Shown: positions 7,713-15,340 of the stretch, in pieces | Layout: every line of letters starts with the position of its first letter | How positions within the stretch are numbered: the first letter of the stretch is position 1 | Source of the DNA: UBA8514 sp050251415 | GTDB taxonomy: Bacteria; Bacillota; Clostridia; Lachnospirales; Anaerotignaceae | Assembly (NCBI GenBank): GCA_050251415.1 | Contig: JBFWMT010000023.1 | Span: 1-37,106 of the forward strand | Direction: 5' to 3' | Length of the DNA: 37,106 nt | The notes under the pieces: model-generated | Database searches by the model: none | What the model was told of the DNA's origin: nothing | What the model saw: only the letters and a program-made list of their open reading frames with translations | Made by a program: the position numbers and the translations under genes

Positions 7713-8666
7713 TTATCGCCTGCACAATTCTACTTTTGCAGCCAATGGCTCTACCTCTACACGGCATTTTGCCATGCCGTCATATTTTTCGCAAAATTTA
7801 GCAGGATAATAACTACTTTTTGCCTTTCTAAGCCCTTCAAGACCCATGTCCTCCTCGCGGTTTATATACATGGTCTGGGCACATTTTGCCTTCACATATT
7901 GCTGATTAATAAGTGGGTATAAACCGTCTATGTCCTTTGCCGCCTTTTCAATGTGAATTTGGCTCATATGTCCTGCAATCACCTGTTCCCCAACGGTAAA
8001 GGCTTTCACCACTCCATCAATACGTATACATCCGCCTGTAAGCCCAAGCTCATCAAGGCTAAGTAATGCACGCTCCACAGATGACCTTTCGTCATATTGT
8101 GTAATTGATATTTCCTTGTGGTCCATACACCATTCATCGTATAGTGCCATACATTCCTCATAATGTGCTGTGGTCAAATCCTCATACACATAATCTGGAT
8201 GCTCTTTCAGTATTTTGTTTATGTGGTTTCGCTTGCCGTGCAATTTTTTCCCCTTTAGGGTTGCAAGGCTCTCGCTTAAATACATGTAGTCAAAGTTATT
8301 TCTGTTTGGTTCAAGACTGATTTCTGGGCAAGCCTTTTCCATCATGGTTTTAAATGGCTCTGCAACCGAGCGATACATAAGTTTTACGCCAATGCTCTTC
8401 ATGTATTGGCACCCTGCCTTAACAGCCATTTCATAATCCACACTGCTGTCTTTTGGGAACGGTGGCCACAAAAACGGTATTTCACCGGCAAAATCCAGCT
8501 TAACAAACAGGCAGTCCTCTGCCTCCGCAAACTGAATTTTTCCATCGCAACCCCATATATACATATGTGCAAAGCTAAACTCTGCATTCTCGCACTTCCA
8601 TGGCTTAATATATTTTTCGTACAGTTTTCTGCTACTTAAATTAATGTCTTTAAATTCCAAACCCAT
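7713..8666 (-). CDS. LPG-synthase C-terminal-domain (DUF2156-like) GNAT-fold protein
   Basis: This 317-residue soluble protein resembles stand-alone relatives of the C-terminal domain of phosphatidylglycerol lysyltransferase (MprF), a double GNAT fold that transfers acyl groups from an activated donor. Supporting segments are FSFAHMYIWGCD, FLWPPFPKDSS, the Arg/Lys-rich LKGKKLHGKRNHINKIL, LGLTGGCIRIDGVVKAFTVGEQ, and INREEDMGLEGLRKAKSSYYPAKFCEKY near the end, which are typical of this family. I chose the ATG at 8666 because AAGAAGG lies 9 bases upstream and the product then begins MGLEFKDINL as relatives do. An earlier ATG at 8693 overlaps the upstream gene but has no visible site. It sits 16 bases after the Eis-like gene, so the pair is one operon. 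The substrate is unknown and no membrane segment is present. Confidence 0.8.
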   Translation of the reverse strand: MGLEFKDINLSSRKLYEKYIKPWKCENAEFSFAHMYIWGCDGKIQFAEAEDCLFVKLDFAGEIPFLWPPFPKDSSVDYEMAVKAGCQYMKSIGVKLMYRSVAEPFKTMMEKACPEISLEPNRNNFDYMYLSESLATLKGKKLHGKRNHINKILKEHPDYVYEDLTTAHYEECMALYDEWCMDHKEISITQYDERSSVERALLSLDELGLTGGCIRIDGVVKAFTVGEQVIAGHMSQIHIEKAAKDIDGLYPLINQQYVKAKCAQTMYINREEDMGLEGLRKAKSSYYPAKFCEKYDGMAKCRVEVEPLAAKVELCRR

Positions 8667-8682
8667 CGGCTGTAACCTTCTT

Positions 8683-9792
8683 TCAGTATTCATCTATAAT
8701 ATGGCACTCCTGCAAAGGTAGTACCTTGTCCAAAAATTCTGTTTCTTCCTTATTATATATAATTGCACTGCCCTCTGCTTCAAGTTGTTCAATTGTTTTA
8801 TATCCAACCATAAATTGGGTAAAATTTCCCGCCCAAACTTCAAATGCCGGCTTTCTATTTGTTTTTTCACCTTTAAAATTGAAAATCCCATTGTTTTCAG
8901 GCAAAACATCGTCCTTAACTTGCACTGCAATTTCTATTCCATTACCAACTGCCTTTAAAAGCTTCTGTGCATTGGCAAGTCCAAGCACATTGCGTGGCAT
9001 TACATTAAATGTTCCCTGTTTGCTTCTGCTTTTAGTATCTGGCGGAAGTTTAATTTTTACTTTTTTGCCCGTACCAAGGTTTATAAGGCTATCCACCACC
9101 CTTTGTTCTGCTTTGGCATTCAGCGCCATTATTTCCTCTGCGTAAATCATTTCCCCCGTATTATAATATATGCCATAGGCAACAATTTCGTCATTTTCCC
9201 ACAGTGCAACGCATTTTCCACCGTCAGCACTGTAATCATCACACTTTAATTTAAAATCCGTAAAAGAACGATGTATAATGCCTGAGTATTTTTGTGCCGC
9301 CTTGATATAGCATTTTAAAAGTGGGGAAACTTCTTCTCCAAGATTTACAGTGGTTAATTCTTCTGCGTCAATTCTTTCAGCCTTCTCAATCTCTATAAAT
9401 GCCGTATCGCTTACAGGCAAATGCCCTACATAAAAATATGTGCTTAAAACCGCTGGGGTATGGGCACAAAGTACCACCCCCATTTCATTCATCTGTTTCA
9501 TGTACTGGGTGTAAAGCTGTTTCATGTATCCTCGTCTGGCATAATCAGGATGGGTACATGCGCCAACCATCATGGTTGCAGGTAAAATACTGTCCCTTAC
9601 CTTAATATGGTATGGTATGCTTTGGGCTTCAGAAACTATATGCCCCTCCTCTTCAATACAAATTGAATAATCTGGTACAAACCTGTTGCCAAAAAGCCAA
9701 CTTCTAAACTCATAAGAGTCTGTGAAGCTGATGTTCCACAAATTTTGAAATTGAGCCTTATCCTCAAGCCTTGCGGCTCTGATTGTTTTCAA
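8683..9792 (-). CDS. Eis-like GNAT N-acetyltransferase
   Basis: The protein has about 369 residues. An N-terminal GNAT domain contains the acetyl-CoA-binding segment GACTHPDYARRGYMKQLY (R/Q-x-x-G-x-G/A variant). A second domain and a C-terminal SCP2-like domain (FNFKGEKTNRKPAFEVWAGNFTQFMVGY) give the three-part layout of Eis-type acetyltransferases, which acetylate amines. The start is probably the TTG at 9792 (MKTIRAARLED), because GAGGTG lies 6 bases upstream of it. A 7-codon longer frame begins with another TTG at 9813. It is the first gene of a two-gene unit with the LPG-synthase-like gene. The natural substrate is unknown, and similarity to Eis does not by itself prove antibiotic acetylation. 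Confidence 0.82.
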   Translation of the reverse strand: MKTIRAARLEDKAQFQNLWNISFTDSYEFRSWLFGNRFVPDYSICIEEEGHIVSEAQSIPYHIKVRDSILPATMMVGACTHPDYARRGYMKQLYTQYMKQMNEMGVVLCAHTPAVLSTYFYVGHLPVSDTAFIEIEKAERIDAEELTTVNLGEEVSPLLKCYIKAAQKYSGIIHRSFTDFKLKCDDYSADGGKCVALWENDEIVAYGIYYNTGEMIYAEEIMALNAKAEQRVVDSLINLGTGKKVKIKLPPDTKSRSKQGTFNVMPRNVLGLANAQKLLKAVGNGIEIAVQVKDDVLPENNGIFNFKGEKTNRKPAFEVWAGNFTQFMVGYKTIEQLEAEGSAIIYNKEETEFLDKVLPLQECHIIDEY

Positions 9793-9910
9793 TATTAGCA
9801 CCTCAATCCGCAAAACAATAATTATTATTATTTAGTATTAATTATATAACTTTTGTTTTAATTAATCAACCAAATAATAAAGATTATTTGATTTATGTTA
9901 ATTCTTTACT

Positions 9911-10825
9911 TTATCTGCCCTTATATTTTTCGTATACAGCGTTAAGGCACGGTACGTTAACACCTGTTTCTTTGGCAAGCCTTACACCTTTTCCTACTAC
10001 GGCTTCAAACTCTGTTTTGTTGCCTGGTTGTTTTAAATCTCTGTACAGTGATGTTATAGCACCAACAGGAAGTTTTTTAAACACAGCCATATGCTTGTCA
10101 ACAACATCAGCGGGTAAATTTACACCCTTTGCCTTTGCTATGGTATAAAGTTCTGTATAAACGTCCTGAATATATTTCATTTTTTCTTCACTTGCGTGAA
10201 CAATATCGGCCGAGCATTCAAAATAGGAAAAAACGGCACTGTTTCCGCACATCATAATATATTTTACCCAAACAGGTACCATAATATCATTACTAAATAC
10301 GGTTTCAATTCCGCTTTTGTTTAGCATTTTTTCAAGTTCTACACATTTTTCGTTTCTGTGTCCATCTTTAAAACCAAAGTCTATATGGCAAAGCTCCCCA
10401 ATGTGCTTAGTTCTGCCTGATTCTTCAAGGGAAGAAAATGCATAAATACAACCATCGGCAACCTCACCTACATTATTAAGGAAAGCTTCTGCCTCATCCG
10501 ACACTGCAACACCATTTAACAGCGGAATAACAACTGTATTTTTGTCAATAATAGGTGCGCACTGCTTGCATGCTCCTTCTAAACCATAACTTTTTGTAGC
10601 AATAATAAGTACGTCAACAACGCCTATATCTTCAACTTTGTCTGTAACACCTGCTGGCTTAACATTGAATGTGCCAAGTTTATCACTTTCAACAGTAAGC
10701 CCTTTATTTTTAATAGCTTCAAGGCTTTTTCCCCTTGCAATAAAATATATATCATCAAATTTTTTTGCAAGTGCGCCACCAACAACACCGCCAATGCCGC
10801 CCATCCCTAAAACTGCAATTTTCAT
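9911..10825 (-). CDS. Ketopantoate reductase family protein (PanE/ApbA-like)
   Basis: This 304-residue NAD(P)H-dependent reductase starts with the Rossmann motif MKIAVLGMGGIGGVVGGALA. The ATG at 10825 is preceded by a G-rich site (AGGGGGG), whereas a 15-codon upstream extension has none. The middle contains IPLLNGVAVSDEAEAF, which resembles the conserved QNG-type active-site segment. The C-terminal ApbA_C domain has VWVKYIMMCGNSAVFSY, matching the Lys and Asn positions used for ketopantoate binding, and the closing KTEFEAVVGKGVRLAKE...VPCLNAVYE. PanE makes pantoate for CoA synthesis, but no panB, panC or panD is nearby and many paralogues act on other 2-oxoacids, so I do not assign the symbol. 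Confidence 0.85.
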   Translation of the reverse strand: MKIAVLGMGGIGGVVGGALAKKFDDIYFIARGKSLEAIKNKGLTVESDKLGTFNVKPAGVTDKVEDIGVVDVLIIATKSYGLEGACKQCAPIIDKNTVVIPLLNGVAVSDEAEAFLNNVGEVADGCIYAFSSLEESGRTKHIGELCHIDFGFKDGHRNEKCVELEKMLNKSGIETVFSNDIMVPVWVKYIMMCGNSAVFSYFECSADIVHASEEKMKYIQDVYTELYTIAKAKGVNLPADVVDKHMAVFKKLPVGAITSLYRDLKQPGNKTEFEAVVGKGVRLAKETGVNVPCLNAVYEKYKGR

Positions 10826-10918
10826 AGTTAAACCCCCCCTAAATTTGTATATATGTTTACATTTTAACATTATTTAAATAATAAAGCTATATTTTTTAAA
10901 ATTCACTTGTAAATACAC

Positions 10919-10947
10919 TTGTAATTTAATACAAAGTATGTTAAAAT
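10919..10947 (+). promoter_or_regulatory. Promoter of rpsF-ssb-rpsR
   Basis: TTGTAA (10919-10924), a 17-base gap and TAAAAT (10942-10947) form a sigma-A promoter about 75 bases upstream of rpsF. The leader contains a short hairpin (CCTTG...CAAGG around 10967-10991), which could be an S6:S18 autoregulatory site, although I could not confirm the known motif. Confidence 0.6.
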
Positions 10948-11020
10948 ACTCACTTGTAACAATTATCCTTGCTCTTGTTGCAAATACAAGGGCCATAAGT
11001 CCAGAAGGAGGTGTATTTTA

Positions 11021-11311
11021 ATGAACAAGTACGAATTAGCATTGGTTCTCAAACCAGGCCTTGAGGAAGAAGCAAAAGTTGCTGAAAGCCAGAAGGTACA
11101 GGATTTGATTACTAGATTTGGTGGCACAATCGAAAAAATTGACGATTGGGGCAAAAGAAGACTCGCTTACGAAATCAAAAAAGTTAATGAAGGATTCATG
11201 AGCTTTATTTCATTTGAGGCAGAGGGCAGCGCTCCTGCTGAAATAGAAAGCCGTGTCCGCATTATGGAAAATGTTCTTCGTTATCTCATTATCCGTAAGG
11301 ATGTTAAATAA
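11021..11311 (+). CDS. rpsF: 30S ribosomal protein S6
   Basis: This 96-residue protein begins MNKYELALVLKPGLEEEA and contains IEKIDDWGKRRLAYEIKKVNEG and the closing ENVLRYLIIRKD, all typical of bS6. bS6 binds the central domain of 16S rRNA as a heterodimer with S18, which is encoded two genes downstream. AAGGAGGTG lies 8 bases before the ATG. It heads the conserved rpsF-ssb-rpsR operon with 12 bases to ssb. Confidence 0.98.
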   Translation: MNKYELALVLKPGLEEEAKVAESQKVQDLITRFGGTIEKIDDWGKRRLAYEIKKVNEGFMSFISFEAEGSAPAEIESRVRIMENVLRYLIIRKDVK

Positions 11312-11323
11312 GGAGGTAATGTA

Positions 11324-11770
11324 ATGAACAAAGTTATCTTGATGGGACGATTGGTGAAGGATCCTGAGGTTAGATATTCTCAGGGAAATCCGCCATTAGC
11401 GGTAGCAAGATTTTCATTAGCAGTAAACCGTCGCTTTAAAAAAGAAGGAGAACCAGACGCGGATTTTATAAATTGCGTTGCCTTCGGTAAAAGCGGTGAA
11501 TTTGTTGAACGGTACTTTAAAAAAGGCCAGATGGTAAGCGTAGTCGGAAGACTTCAAGTTCGTTCGTGGGATGATAAAGACGGAACCAAACGTTGGAGTA
11601 CAGATGTTATTGTAGAAGAGAATTTCTTTGCAGAAAGTAAATCCTCTTTTGAAGGAAGAGAAGGCAAGTCTGCCAATACGGCAAGCGCACCTGCACATTC
11701 CAAACCAAGTACAGACGAAGGTTTCTACCCGATAGATGAAAGTTTAGAAGACGATGATTTACCCTTTTAA
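11324..11770 (+). CDS. ssb: Single-stranded DNA-binding protein
   Basis: This 148-residue protein has an N-terminal OB-fold (residues about 1-105: MNKVILMGRLVKDPEVRYSQ, FSLAVNRRF, DFINCVAFGKSGEFVERYFKKGQMVSVVGRLQVRSW). A flexible Ser/Ala-rich linker and the acidic tip DDDLPF follow, the latter recruiting replication and repair partners. It binds ssDNA as a tetramer. TAAGGAGG lies 8 bases before the ATG. Its place between rpsF and rpsR identifies it as the housekeeping copy rather than a plasmid or phage SSB. Confidence 0.98.
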   Translation: MNKVILMGRLVKDPEVRYSQGNPPLAVARFSLAVNRRFKKEGEPDADFINCVAFGKSGEFVERYFKKGQMVSVVGRLQVRSWDDKDGTKRWSTDVIVEENFFAESKSSFEGREGKSANTASAPAHSKPSTDEGFYPIDESLEDDDLPF

Positions 11771-11792
11771 ATAATAAAAGGAGGTTAGGAAA

Positions 11793-12023
11793 ATGATTCA
11801 AAAAAGACGTGGACGTAGAAAGAAACGTGTTTGCCAGTCTTGTGCTGACAAAATTACAACAGTTGACTACAAAGACATTAATAAATTAAGAAGATATGTT
11901 TCCGAGAGAGGTAAAATTCTTCCTAGAAGAATTACAGGTAACTGTGCTAAGCATCAGAGAGCTTTAACAACAGCGATTAAGAGAGCTAGACACGTTGCAT
12001 TAATGCCTTACTCACAGGATTAA
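11793..12023 (+). CDS. rpsR: 30S ribosomal protein S18
   Basis: This 76-residue basic protein begins MIQKRRGRRKKRVCQSCADK. It contains the core KDINKLRRYVSERGKILPRRITG followed by CAKHQRALTTAIKRARHVALMPY, diagnostic of bS18. Cys residues at CQSC and in NCAKH match the zinc-binding (C+) form of S18. GGAGG lies 8 bases upstream of the ATG. It is the last gene of the operon, with a strong terminator about 30 bases downstream. Confidence 0.98.
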   Translation: MIQKRRGRRKKRVCQSCADKITTVDYKDINKLRRYVSERGKILPRRITGNCAKHQRALTTAIKRARHVALMPYSQD

Positions 12024-12053
12024 TATTTTAAGCATAATATTATTGCAAATATT

Positions 12054-12091
12054 AAAAGTGGTGAAATCCTTAGGATTTTCACCACTTTTTT
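12054..12091 (+). terminator. Terminator of rpsF-ssb-rpsR
   Basis: The stem AAAAGTGGTGAAATCC pairs with GGATTTTCACCACTTTT (one-base bulge, TTA loop) and ends in a run of six T. It is the last structure before the AT-rich accessory island. Confidence 0.9.
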
Positions 12092-12190
12092 ATTTGAATA
12101 TTAATAAGCTAGTATTTAATTAATAACATTCTAAACTGCAATAACCGTTATATTGCAAATACATTCTTACGTTATTTACTAAATCTTAAT

Positions 12191-12451
12191 CTACCTTTTG
12201 TAATAAAACGGAATACCATTTGTTTCACATCTAATTATAGGGAAAAAGTATACTGCTGCTATAAATATAGCAATAAAAACTATAATACTAAGAATATAAC
12301 GTATATAACAAGCCCTTTTCTTGGAATCACTTACTTCAGAAGTTAGACATTCTTCATACTCTTTTTTATATTTAAATACCCATTTAAGATATAGCCAAGC
12401 TGGGAATGCATTAAAAATTGTGATATATAACAATATTGCCCACTCCTTCAT
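12191..12451 (-). CDS. Small two-helix membrane protein of unknown function
   Basis: The protein has up to 86 residues, with a hydrophobic segment near the N terminus (about 4-24, ILLYITIFNAFPAWLYLKW), a charged middle (KYKKEYEECL...DSKKRAC) and a second helix (about 50-71, YILSIIVFIAIFIAAVYFFPI). The ATG at 12451 has no site upstream. Codons 2-3 themselves read AAGGAG, correctly spaced (7 bases) for a TTG at 12433, so the true start may be that TTG (80 residues). I do not recognise a family. It lies on the same strand downstream of a larger membrane protein and a secreted protein and may be part of a toxin-immunity set (inference only). Confidence 0.55.
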   Translation of the reverse strand: MKEWAILLYITIFNAFPAWLYLKWVFKYKKEYEECLTSEVSDSKKRACYIRYILSIIVFIAIFIAAVYFFPIIRCETNGIPFYYKR

Positions 12452-12563
12452 TATGAAACGAATTATGCTTATTCACAGGATCAAAATTAGCAAGCAATAC
12501 AATTTATTGTATCATAAACACAATATACATTACACTACAAATACTATCTACATCACCACTTTT

Positions 12564-13118
12564 TTATTTTCGCTCTGCGTTCTCAAATCTGTTTAAATTC
12601 ATTTTTTCATCCAATTTTTCTTGCAATTCGTTTGAATTTTTATTGGTTTTTATCAAATATGTTTGTTCATATCCTTTTTTTGATATATATTTCAATTCTA
12701 GTTTGTTATTACCAATTTCTTTATAACTTTTTATTTGTTCCCAAGATATAAATTTGTCGTTTATTAAAATTCCATCCTCAAATAGAAAATCACCTTTGTA
12801 CCCTTTCCAAAAGACAATTAAAGCTAAAGAAAGTAAGTATACATTTGTCATTAGGCTTGAAATTTGGATTCGGGCTAAAATAGGAATTTCATATTTATTC
12901 ATTTCTCCAATTCTATAAATACTATGTTTTATACAAATTAGAAAAAATAGTATTACAATTACAAAAACCAAGATAAGAACTTTTTTATTGTAGTTAACCC
13001 CCAAAACAGTTTTTTCGATTTTTGTTAAGTCTATGTAATTGATAAAAGATTTTATAACCTTTATTATATTCCAAATTGTTAATATACCAAAAAGAAGTAT
13101 GTAAAACCATTCAATCAT
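12564..13118 (-). CDS. Membrane protein with C-terminal PH-like (DUF5673-like) domain
   Basis: This 184-residue protein starts with AGGAG 7 bases before the ATG. Three hydrophobic segments are visible at about 4-26, 46-63 and 88-108. The C-terminal cytoplasmic part (about 112-175) has the pattern FEDGILINDKFISWEQIKSYK...LELKYISKKG, which resembles the small PH-like domain of DUF5673-type membrane proteins. Base composition is very AT-rich, unlike rpsR next door. It lies 44 bases downstream of the secreted-protein gene, so co-transcription is likely. Membrane proteins of this size beside secreted peptides are often immunity factors, but nothing in the sequence proves that role here. Confidence 0.65.
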   Translation of the reverse strand: MIEWFYILLFGILTIWNIIKVIKSFINYIDLTKIEKTVLGVNYNKKVLILVFVIVILFFLICIKHSIYRIGEMNKYEIPILARIQISSLMTNVYLLSLALIVFWKGYKGDFLFEDGILINDKFISWEQIKSYKEIGNNKLELKYISKKGYEQTYLIKTNKNSNELQEKLDEKMNLNRFENAERK

Positions 13119-13162
13119 AAAATTACTCCTATAATAGATTTTTAAAAATTAAAATCAATAAG

Positions 13163-13936
13163 TTACGAATAAATAATATTTGTTGTAGAACCACCACATA
13201 ATGTTCTCGCTGGATCATAATAAGCATATACTGTTTGCTTTAGCCTAGGGTATATAGCATCTGCTTCTAACCAACAATAGTCCCTAAGATAAATATGATC
13301 TTTGTCTAAGAAAAGGGCAGGTGTAGCAACTAAAATAGAAGCAGCAAAACCTACAAAGACTCCCAAAAGTCCAGTAAGCTCTAAAGCTGCAACCATAAGA
13401 GTAGCAAGTGCTGTATTAGTCACGTCTCGTATTTTACGAGATAAATTTATGGTATAATTATTACTTCCCATATATTCCCAAGAATCCGAAGACGCAGAAT
13501 AAGTTGAAGAAATGTTTTTTGTATTTTCTTGCACAGATTCTTTTGTAATAGTAACCTTTTCACCGTCTAACTTAATTATACCAGTTTTTTTATTAATTGA
13601 TATTGTATCAGATTTGTTGGTATCTGTCTCGTTAAAAAAAAGAATATCTTCATTTGAAGTCTCAGTGTGAGTTATTTCTGTATTTATATTGCTAACGTTT
13701 AATGAAATAGTGTCACTATTGGTATTCTTATTTAAAGTTGTTCTTTTCGGAGTTGTAACATTAACACTAGGATTTTTCTCTAAACCCTCTTTATATTCGT
13801 TCCAACTAAAATTTTCTAATTTTAACACATCAGATTTTTTGCTTGAATTGTTGAAAGTATTATTGTTAGCTAGAGCAATGTTGCTTAGACTAAATATCAT
13901 TACTACAGACATAATAAGAGATATTAATTTTTTCAT
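13163..13936 (-). CDS. Secreted protein with long hydrophobic segment, possible bacteriocin-like
   Basis: This 257-residue protein has a clear Sec signal peptide (MKKLISLIMSVVMIFSLSNI ALA, cleavage near residue 23). It continues with an Asn/Ser/Thr-rich, low-complexity region (about 24-150). Next comes a long uninterrupted hydrophobic stretch of about 35 residues (about 178-213, ALATLMVAALELTGLLGVF...) and a C-terminal part rich in aromatics with two Cys (LRDYCWLEADAIYPRLKQ...LCGGSTTN). AGGAGG lies upstream of the ATG. The layout resembles secreted class III bacteriocin-like proteins (geobacillin-26 type), but I could not align it and give this only as a possibility. Two membrane proteins follow on the same strand. 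The frame is very AT-rich. Confidence 0.6.
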   Translation of the reverse strand: MKKLISLIMSVVMIFSLSNIALANNNTFNNSSKKSDVLKLENFSWNEYKEGLEKNPSVNVTTPKRTTLNKNTNSDTISLNVSNINTEITHTETSNEDILFFNETDTNKSDTISINKKTGIIKLDGEKVTITKESVQENTKNISSTYSASSDSWEYMGSNNYTINLSRKIRDVTNTALATLMVAALELTGLLGVFVGFAASILVATPALFLDKDHIYLRDYCWLEADAIYPRLKQTVYAYYDPARTLCGGSTTNIIYS

Positions 13937-14302
13937 TTAAAACATCCTCCTTTGTTAGGTAAGTATTTTCATCGTTGTTGTAAATCATGTAAATATATGT
14001 ATGTTGTTTAATGTATTAATTTATTCTGAACTCTTCATGTAAAAATCTCCTCTTTTAGCCTAACTTTAAAGTTACCATTTCACTTAATATAAGGTTTCAT
14101 CCCTTTCATATTTGTACAATTTGATATTTTTTACCCTATCATAGTATTTAATAAAATTCTAGGGGTTTGACGTGAAATGGCCTTTTTATGACGTGAAATA
14201 AGCTGTTAACGGCTTAACCCTATTCCCTTCCGCATTATCCTCACAAAACAAAAGTACCTGCCATAGTATATAAAAAGAATCATTTATTTGGAGGATACCA
14301 AT
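13937..14302. promoter_or_regulatory. Divergent intergenic region with repeats
   Basis: These 366 bases separate the secreted-protein gene (minus) from the glycan operon (plus) and hold no convincing gene. Visible signals are a 14-bp perfect palindrome TAACTTTAAAGTTA (14061-14074) and two direct copies of TGACGTGAAAT (14168-14178 and 14189-14199, 21 bp apart). An inverted copy of GTGAAATGG is at 14075-14083, matching 14172-14180. An imperfect 18-bp palindrome is at 14199-14216. These are candidate regulator sites. I see no consensus sigma-A promoter. Confidence 0.45.
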
Positions 14303-15340
14303 GTGTCGGAAAGTTTTAAAGAAAAAACATTGCTTATTACTGGAGGTACAGGGTCATTTGGTAATATAGTAGCCAAAAAATTTTTATACGATGATGAAAT
14401 AAAAGAGATACGAATATTTTCAAGAGATGAAAAAAAGCAGGATGATATGCGAAAATTATATAAAAACAGTAAATTGAAATTTTATGTTGGTGATGTTAGA
14501 GATATTCAGAGTGTTGAAAACGCAATGCACGGGGTCGATTATATTTTCCATGCCTCTGCCCTAAAACAAGTTCCCCCTTGTGAGTTTTTTCCGTTGGAAG
14601 CAGTTAAAACCAACATATTAGGCACAGAAAATGTGCTGACAAGCGCCATTCGGCAATCTGTTAAAAAGATGATTTGCTTATCCACTGATAAAGCTGCATA
14701 TCCTATTAACGCCATGGGAATTTCAAAAGCAATGATGGAAAAAATAGTAACTGCAAGATCCAGAACTATTAAATCTGAAGAAACCACACTCTGCTGTACA
14801 AGGTATGGAAATGTTATGGCATCAAGAGGCTCCGTCATTCCCCTATTTGTAGAACAAATAAAGATGGGACTTCCTCTAACAGTAACAGACCCTAAAATGA
14901 CAAGGTTTTTAATGTCCTTAGAAGAAGCTGTGACTCTTGTTATTTTTGCCTTTCATAATGCACAGCAAGGCGATATTTTTATTCAAAAATCCCCTGCCTG
15001 CACTATGTTGAATTTAGCAACCGCAATCAAAGAGCTTTTCAATGCCCCAAACGAAATATCAATCATTGGTGCAAGGCATGGCGAAAAACTTTATGAAACC
15101 TTAGTAACGAAAGAGGAAATGGTTCGTTCAGTTGAAGTAGACAGCTATCTTAAAATAGGAATGGACAATCGGGACTTAAACTATGAACAATATTTAACTT
15201 TAGGAAATAAAAAAACACTGTTGGCCCCGGAATATACCTCCAGCAATACAACTATGCTGAAAGTGCCTGAAATTAAAGAAAAGCTGTTACACCTTGATTT
15301 TATACAAAATGAACTCTCGGCTTGGAGGGATAAACAATGA
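14303..15340 (+). CDS. CapE/FnlA-like UDP-GlcNAc 4,6-dehydratase/5-epimerase
   Basis: This 345-residue extended SDR protein has TLLITGGTGSFGNIVAKKFL (NADP-binding), IRIFSRDEKKQDDMRK and FYVGDVRD. It also has HASALKQVPPCEFFPLEAVKTN and the active-site region LSTDKAAYPINAMGISKAMM. As in inverting dehydratases (CapE, FnlA, PseB) the catalytic Tyr of the YxxxK motif is replaced by Met (MGISK). The C-terminal part (ARHGEKLYETLVTKEEM ... RDLNYEQYL) matches CapE/FnlA rather than shorter PseB. Such enzymes turn UDP-GlcNAc into a 4-keto-6-deoxy-L-hexose intermediate. The start is taken as the GTG at 14303 because GGAGG lies 8 bases upstream. It is the first gene of a three-gene unit with a 4-base overlap to the next. 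Confidence 0.88.
   Translation: MSESFKEKTLLITGGTGSFGNIVAKKFLYDDEIKEIRIFSRDEKKQDDMRKLYKNSKLKFYVGDVRDIQSVENAMHGVDYIFHASALKQVPPCEFFPLEAVKTNILGTENVLTSAIRQSVKKMICLSTDKAAYPINAMGISKAMMEKIVTARSRTIKSEETTLCCTRYGNVMASRGSVIPLFVEQIKMGLPLTVTDPKMTRFLMSLEEAVTLVIFAFHNAQQGDIFIQKSPACTMLNLATAIKELFNAPNEISIIGARHGEKLYETLVTKEEMVRSVEVDSYLKIGMDNRDLNYEQYLTLGNKKTLLAPEYTSSNTTMLKVPEIKEKLLHLDFIQNELSAWRDKQ

Noticed and set aside
8726..9145. 139-codon plus-strand frame opposite the Eis-like gene
   Set aside because: Antisense shadow; the minus-strand gene has conserved motifs throughout.
12321..12596. 91-codon plus-strand frame overlapping two small membrane-protein genes
   Set aside because: No ribosome-binding site, low-complexity His/Asn/Thr/Ile end, and it overlaps minus-strand frames with better start signals.
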